NCBI RefSeq assembly: GCF_031851795.1
Contig: NZ_CP134696.1
Span: 3,988,501 to 4,052,500, forward strand
DNA length: 64,000 nucleotides
Source: Pontibacter sp. G13
Lineage (GTDB): Bacteria; Bacteroidota; Bacteroidia; J057
Direction of reading: 5' to 3'
Every line of letters begins with the position of its first letter. The first letter of the stretch is position 1. The notes below the pieces were generated by a model. The model did not search any database, was not told the origin of the DNA, and saw only the letters and a program-made list of their open reading frames with translations. A program made the position numbers and the translations under genes. This document shows, piece by piece, positions 36,618 to 45,201 of the stretch.

Positions 36618-38639
36618 TTAGAATGCCTGTGCGCGATCCACAATGGATTGGACGTCTTGAGCAATCACTTCGGAGATATGCTTTCCTGTATGGTTTCTGA
36701 AAAGCTGACGCCGGCGACCTCCCACGGAGATCTTGATTTCGAAGTAACATTCCTCAACAGCAATTTCCACCCACTTTCCGTTTTGGCATTCCTCGGTAAT
36801 CGTGCAGGTGATATCGGCCACGATGGGATGCCTGTCCAGAATATCTCGGGCTTCGTTGCCTCCCGTGCGTGGAACTGGATAAGTTCCCGGAACCTCTGGA
36901 AATTCCGAGTTGATGAGTTCCTCCAAATCTCCCAGGACCTTTTTGGGATCAAGCTGATGAGGAACTCGCACGAATCCCAGAAGATAATCCTTGTGATACA
37001 GAATTCGACGGGTACGGGTATCGCCATTGGCACAGACGATGGCATCTAGTTGTTCATGGAGATTTGCAATCGGCGAACCACCAATCGGAGTGCCATCTGA
37101 TTCGACAGGGTATTTGTCGCAAAGCGCCTTGGCGGGTTCATAATTGCCTTGCTCGATGGCTTTTTCAGCAGCCTGAACATCGGCTTTCATGCCGTTGAGC
37201 TGGTCGACTACCTCGCTGAGATCGAGAGCTGGATTTGCGTTTTTCTTGTTGATGACCTTTTGACTAAGCGCATCCAACGCCTTTTTGACTTTTTCAAGGC
37301 AATCCTCTCCAAGTTTCTTATCGGCTCCTGCGCTGATCAATGAGTCTGCTTTTCCGATGAGGGTATTTGCATCATCAAATTCCAGATCTCCAAGCTTCCC
37401 GCCAGCTTCGGCTATGAGGGAATCTGCCTTGGCAAAATCCTTGCCTGAACCAGCGCCACCATCCACAGCAGTTCCTCCAGTCGCTTGGGTCCATTTGTCT
37501 TTGACACCTTCGAGCTTTTCTCGGCCTTCTTCGAGCATGGCTACATTGAATTCACAGATGTCTTCCATCGCAGAAAGCAACATGAGAGCCTGCATGAGAT
37601 CGACCAATTCCTCCTCGATTTTGCGGATATCTGCTTCGATTTGTGCGATGCGATCAGTCAATTGTTTTTCCTCGATTCTCAGCTGGTCGATAGCATCCTT
37701 GAGCTGTTGGGTGTTATCCCGGCATTCCTCCTCCAATTCCCGGAGCTCTTTCATTTCCTTGCGACGCTTGTTGAGTGCTTCCGAGAATTCATCAATTTGA
37801 CTCTCTGTCATGTTGACTGCTGCTCCCCCAAAATCTATGCTTCCCAGTTGGTTGACAACCGCATGCCCTTCGGCTGGAAGTGGGCCGTTGGGATCCCAAG
37901 GCTCGACCGTCGCGCCAATTTCATCCGCAATCTCCTGGGCAATCTCTTCCCGGCGGTCCTTGATGTCATTCTGGGCTCGTTCGCAATCCGCGATATCTTG
38001 TTGGTTCTGTAGAATCTGCCCCTGTACGACCGCTAATTCTTGATTTTTCTGGGTAAGGTTTTGTTCAGCCAGTGCCTTCTCGGACATGAGCGTATTCATC
38101 CGATCGACCAATTGCTTGATCAATTCGCTGATGTCTTTGCAATCTTGTTCGGTTGCAAGATCGGTCCGGCTGATAAAATTCTGGATGGTCTGGTTCCAAG
38201 GATATTGGAAGGTGAGGGTAGGGGAAAAGACAAAATTCAAGGTCGCATATTCAGACCAAGTGAAAGGGTCTCCTGCCGGAATTTCACCCGCAAACGCTTG
38301 GACTGCCCAGACGATGGTTCGGTTCTGAGCGGGGATGAATACTTCTGCAGGCCATGAGAGGCTAGTCCCGTACGTCCACACATCGATGATGGGATGATTG
38401 TTGCGAAGGGCATCTATCGGGCGTTGTCCGTGATAGACTTCCACGGCGATAAAGTGATACTGCATGGCGCCGGGAACAGGGCTCCAGAGGAAAACTGGGC
38501 GTACGCCAGATTGCTTGATCTCATGCCCATCGCGTGGCAGCATAGGTTGAGCCTGCCCCAATTGGCCATCGATTTGGGCAAAAAGACTGGGTATGGCCGA
38601 CATCCAGATGCCGAGCAGCAGAATGATGGATTTTTTCAT
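36618..38639 (-). CDS. Secreted coiled-coil protein, second gene of an operon
   Basis: The 673-residue product has a signal peptide (cut near FAQ, residue 22). A beta-rich, FN3-like domain follows (about 30-150, with PVFLWSPVPGAMQYHF). Then comes a long coiled coil (about 170-370) rich in Glu, Lys and Gln, a helical middle with repeated KADSLI units, and a small C-terminal Cys-containing beta domain. No family is recognised. Its ATG overlaps the stop of the barrel-like protein gene upstream (4 bases), so the two are coexpressed and may form a periplasmic-outer-membrane assembly. Confidence 0.8.
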   Translation of the reverse strand: MKKSIILLLGIWMSAIPSLFAQIDGQLGQAQPMLPRDGHEIKQSGVRPVFLWSPVPGAMQYHFIAVEVYHGQRPIDALRNNHPIIDVWTYGTSLSWPAEVFIPAQNRTIVWAVQAFAGEIPAGDPFTWSEYATLNFVFSPTLTFQYPWNQTIQNFISRTDLATEQDCKDISELIKQLVDRMNTLMSEKALAEQNLTQKNQELAVVQGQILQNQQDIADCERAQNDIKDRREEIAQEIADEIGATVEPWDPNGPLPAEGHAVVNQLGSIDFGGAAVNMTESQIDEFSEALNKRRKEMKELRELEEECRDNTQQLKDAIDQLRIEEKQLTDRIAQIEADIRKIEEELVDLMQALMLLSAMEDICEFNVAMLEEGREKLEGVKDKWTQATGGTAVDGGAGSGKDFAKADSLIAEAGGKLGDLEFDDANTLIGKADSLISAGADKKLGEDCLEKVKKALDALSQKVINKKNANPALDLSEVVDQLNGMKADVQAAEKAIEQGNYEPAKALCDKYPVESDGTPIGGSPIANLHEQLDAIVCANGDTRTRRILYHKDYLLGFVRVPHQLDPKKVLGDLEELINSEFPEVPGTYPVPRTGGNEARDILDRHPIVADITCTITEECQNGKWVEIAVEECYFEIKISVGGRRRQLFRNHTGKHISEVIAQDVQSIVDRAQAF

Positions 38640-40312
38640 CGGGTCGATTTAGCAGGTGAAGGAAGTCGGTATTGAAGCGTCGTGTAAAGTGTGAATTCGT
38701 TTTTTCGAGGTACACCGGGAACGGAGCGATAGGCGAAATTATGATTGCCCATTTGGATAGAACCGCTGAATTGTTTCCATCGATAGGTAGCCCCCAGATT
38801 CAGGAGGAGCTGCAATCCCGTGGCTGTTTGCATACTGCGAACATCCATGATCGTCAGGCTGGCAGTAGGCCTAAGTCCCTTGAGAATTTCATATTGGCCA
38901 TTGACGGTGATGGAATTGAGACCTGTTGACACGGAATCTTGAATTTGCTGGGTAGCAAGGGTAACCCCTCCGATCCATTGACTTTGAGTGGCTGAATACG
39001 CCAGTGCGATCTGGTTGGACGAGAATGTCTGATTCTGGCCAGTCGTGGTGTTCAAATCGTTGAATGCATCCAGTGAATAAGTCAATGTCCCACGGTGCAT
39101 GATCTCCCCAAACTGTTTGTAGATACTCGGTACGATCGAGAGGGAATTGGCGACAAGTTGGATGTGCTGGCCTTGGATGTCCGTGGTATTTCTGACCCCG
39201 AAATTTGCATACCCAAAACTGATATCCAGATAATCCGTCGGGCGAGCAAGGCCTGAGATATTGGCAAGTAGTTGTCGCGTAACCAGTCCCTGTTCAGAAA
39301 GACTCAGATTGTTGAGGCGAAGACCGACCGACCCAGAAAGAGAGAGTTTTCGATCGAAGAGATGCCCCCAGGGCGAAACCAGTACATCCAGTCTATCTGA
39401 AAGCCTTTGCGGAAAGGCCATCAATCGGTAGTCGTGGCCTATGTAAAGCAATTTGGCATCTCCTCCCCATGTGCCATTATTTAGGCCAATCTTCAATTTT
39501 CCAGCCATACCGCTCCGTTTGTAGAAATTGCCGGGAATGAGAGCATTGGCTATTCCAAACTCAGAAGTCGTATCCTGGATTTGCGAATTTGGCGCCCAAG
39601 AGCCTTGTCCCAGCTCGGCTTCGAATGATACTTGTTGATTCAATTGGCCTTTGACATCTACCGTGATCAATCCAGTCTGCTGAGGGAGAATCCCAAAGCC
39701 CGGATTCTCAACGCTTCCAATTTGATCCCTGAACCTAGCTAGATTTACTCCGACGGTAAATCGTTTTTGGATGGTCTGCTCAATTCGAAATGACCATTGA
39801 CTCCGACCAAATGAGAAGTTGGGAACAGCTGTTCTAGCCGTACCGACACTGGCCATGATCTTGTATTGACGGACTTGAAATTCACCTCCCAATCCGAAAA
39901 TCTGCTGATCTCCTACGGATAATTCGGATTGAATCGGAATATGCGAACCAATATGCCCTTGGAAGGATTTGTATCTGGGACCGAGGTAAATACGGTTGCC
40001 CGGATGGGCAATGTATTGCCAGAAATTGCTGTTTCCGAGTGGGCTGGGCTGTAGGGGACTGAAGTTGAGATTGTTGTTCAGTCGAATCTGAACCGGCAGG
40101 TAAAAATCATTGCCCCGCTTGAAAGCGGTCTGGGCCTGAAATCGTATGAGGTTGTTGGGCTGTCTTGGAAATTCGAATGGGATCGCACCAGCAGCCCTGT
40201 TATAGAAATAATGGGAGACTGATACTGTACCGCCCTGAAATTCGAGCGATTGACCCATTGCATACTCCAGCAGGCACCCCGCGATAGCGAGAAGGAGAAT
40301 GAATGATCTCAT
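38636..40312 (-). CDS. Probable outer-membrane beta-barrel protein
   Basis: The 558-residue product has a signal peptide (cut near YAMGQ) and then continuous alternating, Gly/aromatic-rich beta strands without any long helix, for example QWSFRIEQTIQKRFTVGVNL and TDYLDISFGYANFGVR. This is the look of a large outer-membrane barrel of 16 or more strands. The end is LYTTLQYRLPSPAKSTR, without the classical terminal Phe. It is the first gene of a two-gene operon with a promoter at 40386-40416. No specific family is recognised. Confidence 0.78.
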   Translation of the reverse strand: MRSFILLLAIAGCLLEYAMGQSLEFQGGTVSVSHYFYNRAAGAIPFEFPRQPNNLIRFQAQTAFKRGNDFYLPVQIRLNNNLNFSPLQPSPLGNSNFWQYIAHPGNRIYLGPRYKSFQGHIGSHIPIQSELSVGDQQIFGLGGEFQVRQYKIMASVGTARTAVPNFSFGRSQWSFRIEQTIQKRFTVGVNLARFRDQIGSVENPGFGILPQQTGLITVDVKGQLNQQVSFEAELGQGSWAPNSQIQDTTSEFGIANALIPGNFYKRSGMAGKLKIGLNNGTWGGDAKLLYIGHDYRLMAFPQRLSDRLDVLVSPWGHLFDRKLSLSGSVGLRLNNLSLSEQGLVTRQLLANISGLARPTDYLDISFGYANFGVRNTTDIQGQHIQLVANSLSIVPSIYKQFGEIMHRGTLTYSLDAFNDLNTTTGQNQTFSSNQIALAYSATQSQWIGGVTLATQQIQDSVSTGLNSITVNGQYEILKGLRPTASLTIMDVRSMQTATGLQLLLNLGATYRWKQFSGSIQMGNHNFAYRSVPGVPRKNEFTLYTTLQYRLPSPAKSTR

Positions 40313-40696
40313 CGTAAGTTTGTTGAGGAGAGTTGAATATCGGAAATATGAGAATTTGTAAAGGCAATTGGAATTTTTTCATCCGAAAATGTAAAATGAC
40401 ATCAATTTGATTCAAATCGTGTTAGTCTGCGAAGGTATGTCAATTGGTATGAGCATTAAGTAGCTCGAAAGGGGATAGCAACAGATTCTGTCGAAAATCG
40501 TACTTCCACCTCACGGATTCTGTTCCAAACTTTGTTAAATTGTTGGTGCAACCGGAATGTTTGTAAGGCCTTTCCAACCCAGTTTAGGAATGGCGCTCCC
40601 TGTTCTGATTCACGCAAATCTCCCTGCTGGTACATGATTCCTACCGGTTCAATGTAACTGGCATGCTTGGCAGAGATCCCAAACCGATTCGTTCGA
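40313..40696. other. Intergenic region between divergent operons
   Basis: This 384-base gap holds the minus-strand promoter at 40386-40416. A minus-strand frame (40456-40635, or from 40707) has protein-like composition, but no promoter, hydrophobic pattern or family supports it. No clear promoter for the AAA+ gene was found. Confidence 0.45.
40386..40416 (-). promoter_or_regulatory. Promoter for the barrel/coiled-coil operon
   Basis: On the minus strand TTTG (40416-40413) is followed after 19 bases by TACATTTT (40393-40386), 7 of 8 to TAnnTTTG. The start would be about 65-70 bases before the ATG at 40312. Confidence 0.55.
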
Positions 40697-42754
40697 ATGA
40701 GTTCCAATCAAGTTCCCCAAGACACACCCGGCACAGAAGTGCCTGTAGAAGTCACTCCCTCCGAAACCCCCACCCCCGTAGCGGAAACTCCCGCCAAACC
40801 CAAAGTGGAAGTTCCCGAATGGGCCCATGAGATCAAGCGAAAATATCTCTCGCAAAACGTATCTCAGTTCATCGTGCATGGCAACATCAATGACTATGTG
40901 CCCGTCAAGCGCGATGACACGATGACCTATTACCGTCTGCGCGACTTCCTGAATCAGGAAATGTTCAAGTACAAGGACACCGTGATCTACTACGATCGGG
41001 CAGCCGGCATCAAGTTCATCGACGATACCATTTTCGGAGGCGACGGTTCCATGCGGAAGGATTTCCTCTCTACGATGAAACTCTTCGACGAGCTGACGGA
41101 CAATAACTTCTCCGAACTCACTCGGAATCCCGCTCGGTCATTCTTCACGCTGGACACTTATTTCAATCTGCTTGTCAATCAGGAATTTTTGGATTCTTGG
41201 GTCAAGCAAGTAGAGCAGGCCTTGGTGAATGAAGAAAAGCCTGCGCCGGAGCAGCCCAAAAATGATGACGACGACATCATTGATCGCTTTATGCGAATGA
41301 CGCTCCCTGACTTCACGGAAAACAAGAAGGAAAACAAGGGAGTGACTTCCATGAAGCAGTTGAAAGAGCGTTTGGCTTCCTTCAAAAAACGTCTTTCCAA
41401 GCCTAGATCCGTTGCTTTTGTCATCGACTATGCGGAAACATTGATTCCGATGACGGATCAATCCAGCTATCGTCCTGACGAGCACATGCTGCTTGTATTC
41501 CTTCAGAAATGGGCCAGAGAACCCAAGTTTTTGGAGGCGGATTTCACGATTGTGACCTTGACTGAGAGCTTGAATTCGCTCAATGCACAGTACATCCGAA
41601 ATCCATATACCTATGACGTTTCGATCTCTTATCCAGATGACGATAGCCGTTTGGCTTTCATTGAAGATTACTTCAAACGCAATCCGGATGATTTGCAATA
41701 CTTCGAAATGCCCAAGAACGTCCTCGCCAAGAATACGGCAGGGCTTGGATTGGTGCACCTAGATACCATCATTTCCGAGGCGGTCAGAAACAAATTGCTC
41801 TACTCCAATGACGATTTGACCAAGCAAAAGAAGGAAATGATCGAGGCTGAGGCCGGCGGATTGCTGGAATTCATCCAGACCAAGTACAACTTGAAAGACG
41901 TTGCTGGACACGCCCAAGCCAAGAAGCACTTGACAGATGCCTCTCGCGCACTCAAAAATGGTCGTCCGGACGTGATGCCGATGGGATACTTGGTGTCCGG
42001 ACCTGTGGGTACAGGTAAAACCTACATGATTCGCTGCTTTGCCAATGATATTGGGGTACCGATGGTACTGCTGAAAAACTTCCGTGGGATGTACGTCGGC
42101 CAGTCCGAAGGAAACCTGCAGAAGGTGTTGAAAATCCTCAAGGCGATGGCACCGGTAGCGGTCATGATCGATGAAGCAGATGCCTATTTGGGTTCTCGTT
42201 CCGATGGAGGGGGATCTGGTGTCAATACACGGATTTTCTCCATGCTTGCGAGCTTCATGAGTGACACTGATAACCGTGGCCGAATCATCTGGTTCTTGGT
42301 GACCGCTCGTCCAGACTTGATGCCTGTCGACTTCAAGCGTCAGGGACGTGCAGAAGAACACATCGCATTGTTCTACCCGGAGACCTTGGAAGAAAAGCGG
42401 GAATTGCTGGAAGTCATGCTCAAGAAAACGGGCATCGACTACTTGGACATGGAGGATTTCGATGAAGAATTCTTCGAAGACATCACCGTGAAATCCGGCG
42501 CAGATATGGAGGCAGCACTCACTCGCGCCAAGTTCAAGGCCGCTACGCTGGGACTGGATCAAGTCAACGTCGACATTTTGGTGCAGGTCTTCAACGACTT
42601 CTTGCCACCAACCTATCCAGAGGAAATTGAACTGATGGAGTACTCCGCGGTGTTGGAGTGTACCTCCAAAGAGTTGCTTCCAAAGCGTTTCCGCAAATTG
42701 AGCCGCCAAGAAGTACTGGAAACCGTGCAGGATCTCAAAATGCGAATTCGATAG
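40697..42754 (+). CDS. Two-module AAA+ ATPase (Ycf46-like N-module)
   Basis: The 685-residue product has two AAA+-like halves. The first (about 50-370) begins with SQFIVHGNINDYV, a Ycf46-like start; it lacks a Walker A loop and has only a relic Walker B (VAFVIDYAE), so it cannot hydrolyse ATP. The second (about 400-640) has Walker A GPVGTGKT (435-442), Walker B VMIDEADA, sensor-1-like LVTARPD and RQGR near the Arg-finger position. It should be a remodelling ATPase. An upstream TTG (40667) is possible, but the ATG is preferred. It stands alone, so the client is unknown. Confidence 0.85.
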   Translation: MSSNQVPQDTPGTEVPVEVTPSETPTPVAETPAKPKVEVPEWAHEIKRKYLSQNVSQFIVHGNINDYVPVKRDDTMTYYRLRDFLNQEMFKYKDTVIYYDRAAGIKFIDDTIFGGDGSMRKDFLSTMKLFDELTDNNFSELTRNPARSFFTLDTYFNLLVNQEFLDSWVKQVEQALVNEEKPAPEQPKNDDDDIIDRFMRMTLPDFTENKKENKGVTSMKQLKERLASFKKRLSKPRSVAFVIDYAETLIPMTDQSSYRPDEHMLLVFLQKWAREPKFLEADFTIVTLTESLNSLNAQYIRNPYTYDVSISYPDDDSRLAFIEDYFKRNPDDLQYFEMPKNVLAKNTAGLGLVHLDTIISEAVRNKLLYSNDDLTKQKKEMIEAEAGGLLEFIQTKYNLKDVAGHAQAKKHLTDASRALKNGRPDVMPMGYLVSGPVGTGKTYMIRCFANDIGVPMVLLKNFRGMYVGQSEGNLQKVLKILKAMAPVAVMIDEADAYLGSRSDGGGSGVNTRIFSMLASFMSDTDNRGRIIWFLVTARPDLMPVDFKRQGRAEEHIALFYPETLEEKRELLEVMLKKTGIDYLDMEDFDEEFFEDITVKSGADMEAALTRAKFKAATLGLDQVNVDILVQVFNDFLPPTYPEEIELMEYSAVLECTSKELLPKRFRKLSRQEVLETVQDLKMRIR

Positions 42755-42794
42755 ATCTCGATTATTTCAAATAAGAATTGCGGATTGTCGCATG

Positions 42795-42829
42795 CCAGCC
42801 TTTTCCTATTGGGGAAGGCTGGTTTTCTT
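42795..42829 (+). terminator. Terminator between the AAA+ and glycosyltransferase genes
   Basis: CCAGCCTTTTCC (42795-42806) pairs with GGGGAAGGCTGG (42811-42822) around a 4-base loop, with two G-U pairs, followed by TTTTCTTT. It ends only 6 bases before the next ATG. Confidence 0.7.
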
Positions 42830-42835
42830 TGGGGT

Positions 42836-44212
42836 ATGTCTGAAACTCGCCAGCTAAATATCGTGGGCTTGGGCTCCATTCCCATTTATCTCGGGTTGCT
42901 ATACGCTACTCCGCGTTCTGATTTTGGAATTTGGATCATGGGCTGGGCAGCGCTCTTTTCAGGATATGTATGGCTTCTTCGCAGTTGGGGAATTTTGGAC
43001 GTCCCATGGAGGGAATCGCCATCAACAAGTACAGGGCCTTCTGTGCGTTCAATTGTAGGTTGGGGAATGCTCTTGAGATTTCTCGCGATGTGGGCCTTGC
43101 CGCAATTAAGCGATGACTATTTCAGGTTTATCTGGGATGGGTTGTTGCTTTCGCAGGGAGAGAATCCTTTTGCACTACTTCCCAGCGAATGGATGCAACA
43201 GCCTGATCGTGCAGCGGAGTTGGGGCTGAGAGAGGCGCTGTTTGAAGGCATGAATTCTCCTGATTACTTCACCATCTACCCACCGGTCCTACAGGCGATC
43301 TTTGGATTGGCAGCGTGGATGTTCCCTTCGAATACGCTTGCTGCGGTCTGGGTCATGAAGGGATTCATATTTGTGGCAGAGGGCCTGAGCCTTTTATTGC
43401 TCGTTCGGCTTTTGCGAATATGGAATATGCCGGTTAATTGGATAGCGATCTATGCGCTCAACCCATTGATTATCATTGAATTTTGTGGAAGTCTGCATTT
43501 TGAGGCGCTGATGATCTTGGGACTTTTGATGGTGCTATGGATGCTTGCCCAAGGCTGGAGTTGGGGGGCTATTTTGCCCTTTGCATTCGCAGTAGACGTC
43601 AAACTGCTTCCATTGATGCTGTTGCCTGTCATGGTCCGATATCTCGGCTGGCTACGAGCGATTCTATTTGGACTTGGAGTAATAGGGGTTTCTGTAGTCA
43701 TGTTTTTGCCACTTTTCGAATGGGAGACCTTCACGCATCTAGGCGAAAGCGTCGATCTATATTTCCAGTCGTTTGAGTTCAATGCCAGTTTGTACTATGT
43801 GGTGCGCGAGGTGGGATATGTGTGGAAAGGGTACAACATCATCGGTATCGCGGGGAGAATCCTTCCGATAATCGTGATCGCTGGAATCGCAATTCTCAGT
43901 TTGCGAAGAGAGGCGAAATCTCTAGCCTCTCTTCCGGTGGATTGGCTCGCGGTCTTCAGTCTTTATTTTGCGTTGGCCTCTATCGTTCATCCTTGGTATA
44001 GCGGGGTACTAGTGGCCTTGGCGAGCTTGGGACGATATCTATTCCCCATCATTTGGACCGTCCTGCTCCCGTTGACTTATGCTGCTTATCGCACTGATCA
44101 ATATGCCGAGGAGCTCTGGTTGGTGTTCATCGAATACGCTGTGGTTTATAGCTGGGCATGGTTGGAGTGGCGAAACCGCTCATTCGCAAAAGACGAATCG
44201 CAGGATGTTTGA
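42836..44212 (+). CDS. Integral-membrane glycosyltransferase (GT-C type)
   Basis: The 458-residue product has 11-13 membrane helices. Between helices 2 and 3 lies SDDYFRFIWDG followed by NPFALLP, the acidic extracellular-loop motif of GT-C enzymes such as GT87-type polyprenol-phosphate-mannose mannosyltransferases. These use a lipid-linked sugar donor at the outer face of the inner membrane. The acceptor is unknown. A TTG at 42785 would extend the frame into the terminator, so ATG 42836 is chosen. Only 6 bases separate the terminator from this start, so it must use a promoter within the AAA+ gene end or depend on read-through. Confidence 0.83.
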   Translation: MSETRQLNIVGLGSIPIYLGLLYATPRSDFGIWIMGWAALFSGYVWLLRSWGILDVPWRESPSTSTGPSVRSIVGWGMLLRFLAMWALPQLSDDYFRFIWDGLLLSQGENPFALLPSEWMQQPDRAAELGLREALFEGMNSPDYFTIYPPVLQAIFGLAAWMFPSNTLAAVWVMKGFIFVAEGLSLLLLVRLLRIWNMPVNWIAIYALNPLIIIEFCGSLHFEALMILGLLMVLWMLAQGWSWGAILPFAFAVDVKLLPLMLLPVMVRYLGWLRAILFGLGVIGVSVVMFLPLFEWETFTHLGESVDLYFQSFEFNASLYYVVREVGYVWKGYNIIGIAGRILPIIVIAGIAILSLRREAKSLASLPVDWLAVFSLYFALASIVHPWYSGVLVALASLGRYLFPIIWTVLLPLTYAAYRTDQYAEELWLVFIEYAVVYSWAWLEWRNRSFAKDESQDV

Positions 44213-44274
44213 CGATTTGGAACTAATTGGGCAATCCTCCATATTCGTTTTATGTATATGTTTCAAATTCCAAC

Positions 44275-44300
44275 TCAGGGAAGCGTTATCGATTCCCTGA
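44275..44300. repeat. Inverted repeat before the 277-residue protein gene
   Basis: Perfect 8-base arms TCAGGGAA and TTCCCTGA are separated by 10 bases. No T tail is present. It may be a weak terminator or an operator in the 112-base gap. Confidence 0.4.
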
Positions 44301-44324
44301 TCTGAATTTCGAATTCTCCTAAAT

Positions 44325-45158
44325 ATGGAAACAACCAGCACATCTAACCCTACCATCGGAAAACCCAAGAGAAAGAGTTATGTCCCGAAGCTGACGAGCA
44401 CGCTATCTCAAGAAATCAGCGATCATACAGGGATTATCCTTGAGGGATATCAATCTGATGAGTTGGCCGGGAAAATCAGCGATTTGATCTTCTTTCCACT
44501 CTATGTCCTCAAGTGGATCGGCTACTCTATTTTGGGAATGATCGGGTTGGATATCGCATTGATCTATTTCGAGGATGCTTGGACCATGATCATCATCTAT
44601 CTCACGTTGGGGATGGCGCTGGCATTGATCAATGGATTATTGGTGGGAATGCTGGTACTGATCTGGAGAATCCGATCAGATGTCCAAGCCATCATGCGAT
44701 TGTCCTTGGAACTGACCGCTCAGGTGATGGATGATTATCGAAAGAAATCCACCAAAGGCAAGGTTGCGCTGGCATTTCAACAAGTCTTTCGGGCAGTGGT
44801 ATTTGTGGTCATTGTACCGCTTGCGACCCAATCCATTGCCAAACGCCTACCTGTCATGGGGGGAATCTTCAGCCGAATCTTTGTGGGAATCATTGGTTTG
44901 ACCGTCAAAAAATCTAACCAACTCGTCGAAACCGCTTATTTGAAAGAACCTCAGAATCTCCCCGAAACACAATCGACCGCTTCGGAAATGGAGGCCGAGG
45001 AACTTCGCTCGGAAACCTCCCATAAAATCGAGCGAGGTTTTTCCAAAGTTATTGGGGTTTCCACCAGAATTGTAGCTTTGCCCATCTGGCTGATTTTCGG
45101 CCTTGTGTTAACCCTCTCAATTTTGCTGCTATCCATGTTCAACGCCATCTTGGGATAG
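44325..45158 (+). CDS. Membrane protein of unknown function
   Basis: The 277-residue product has a basic start, two closely spaced membrane helices (about 70-95 and 95-120), a further hydrophobic segment (about 155-195) and a last helix at the C-terminus (about 250-275). An amphipathic Glu-rich stretch lies before the last helix. No conserved motif is recognised. The next gene, a DUF3857 protein, begins 43 bases after its stop, so they may be cotranscribed. Confidence 0.75.
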   Translation: METTSTSNPTIGKPKRKSYVPKLTSTLSQEISDHTGIILEGYQSDELAGKISDLIFFPLYVLKWIGYSILGMIGLDIALIYFEDAWTMIIIYLTLGMALALINGLLVGMLVLIWRIRSDVQAIMRLSLELTAQVMDDYRKKSTKGKVALAFQQVFRAVVFVVIVPLATQSIAKRLPVMGGIFSRIFVGIIGLTVKKSNQLVETAYLKEPQNLPETQSTASEMEAEELRSETSHKIERGFSKVIGVSTRIVALPIWLIFGLVLTLSILLLSMFNAILG

Positions 45159-45201
45159 TTTTCAGCTTTATCATTCTGATTGGCATCACAACTCAGCACT
45201 C

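Noticed and set aside
40456-40635. Possible small minus-strand protein in the 384-base gap
   Set aside because: Composition is protein-like, but no promoter, hydrophobic pattern or family supports it; only mentioned in the gap note.
41759-42709. 316-codon frame opposite the AAA+ gene
   Set aside because: Composition is His/Gln/Cys-rich and the sense strand encodes Walker motifs, so it is a shadow.
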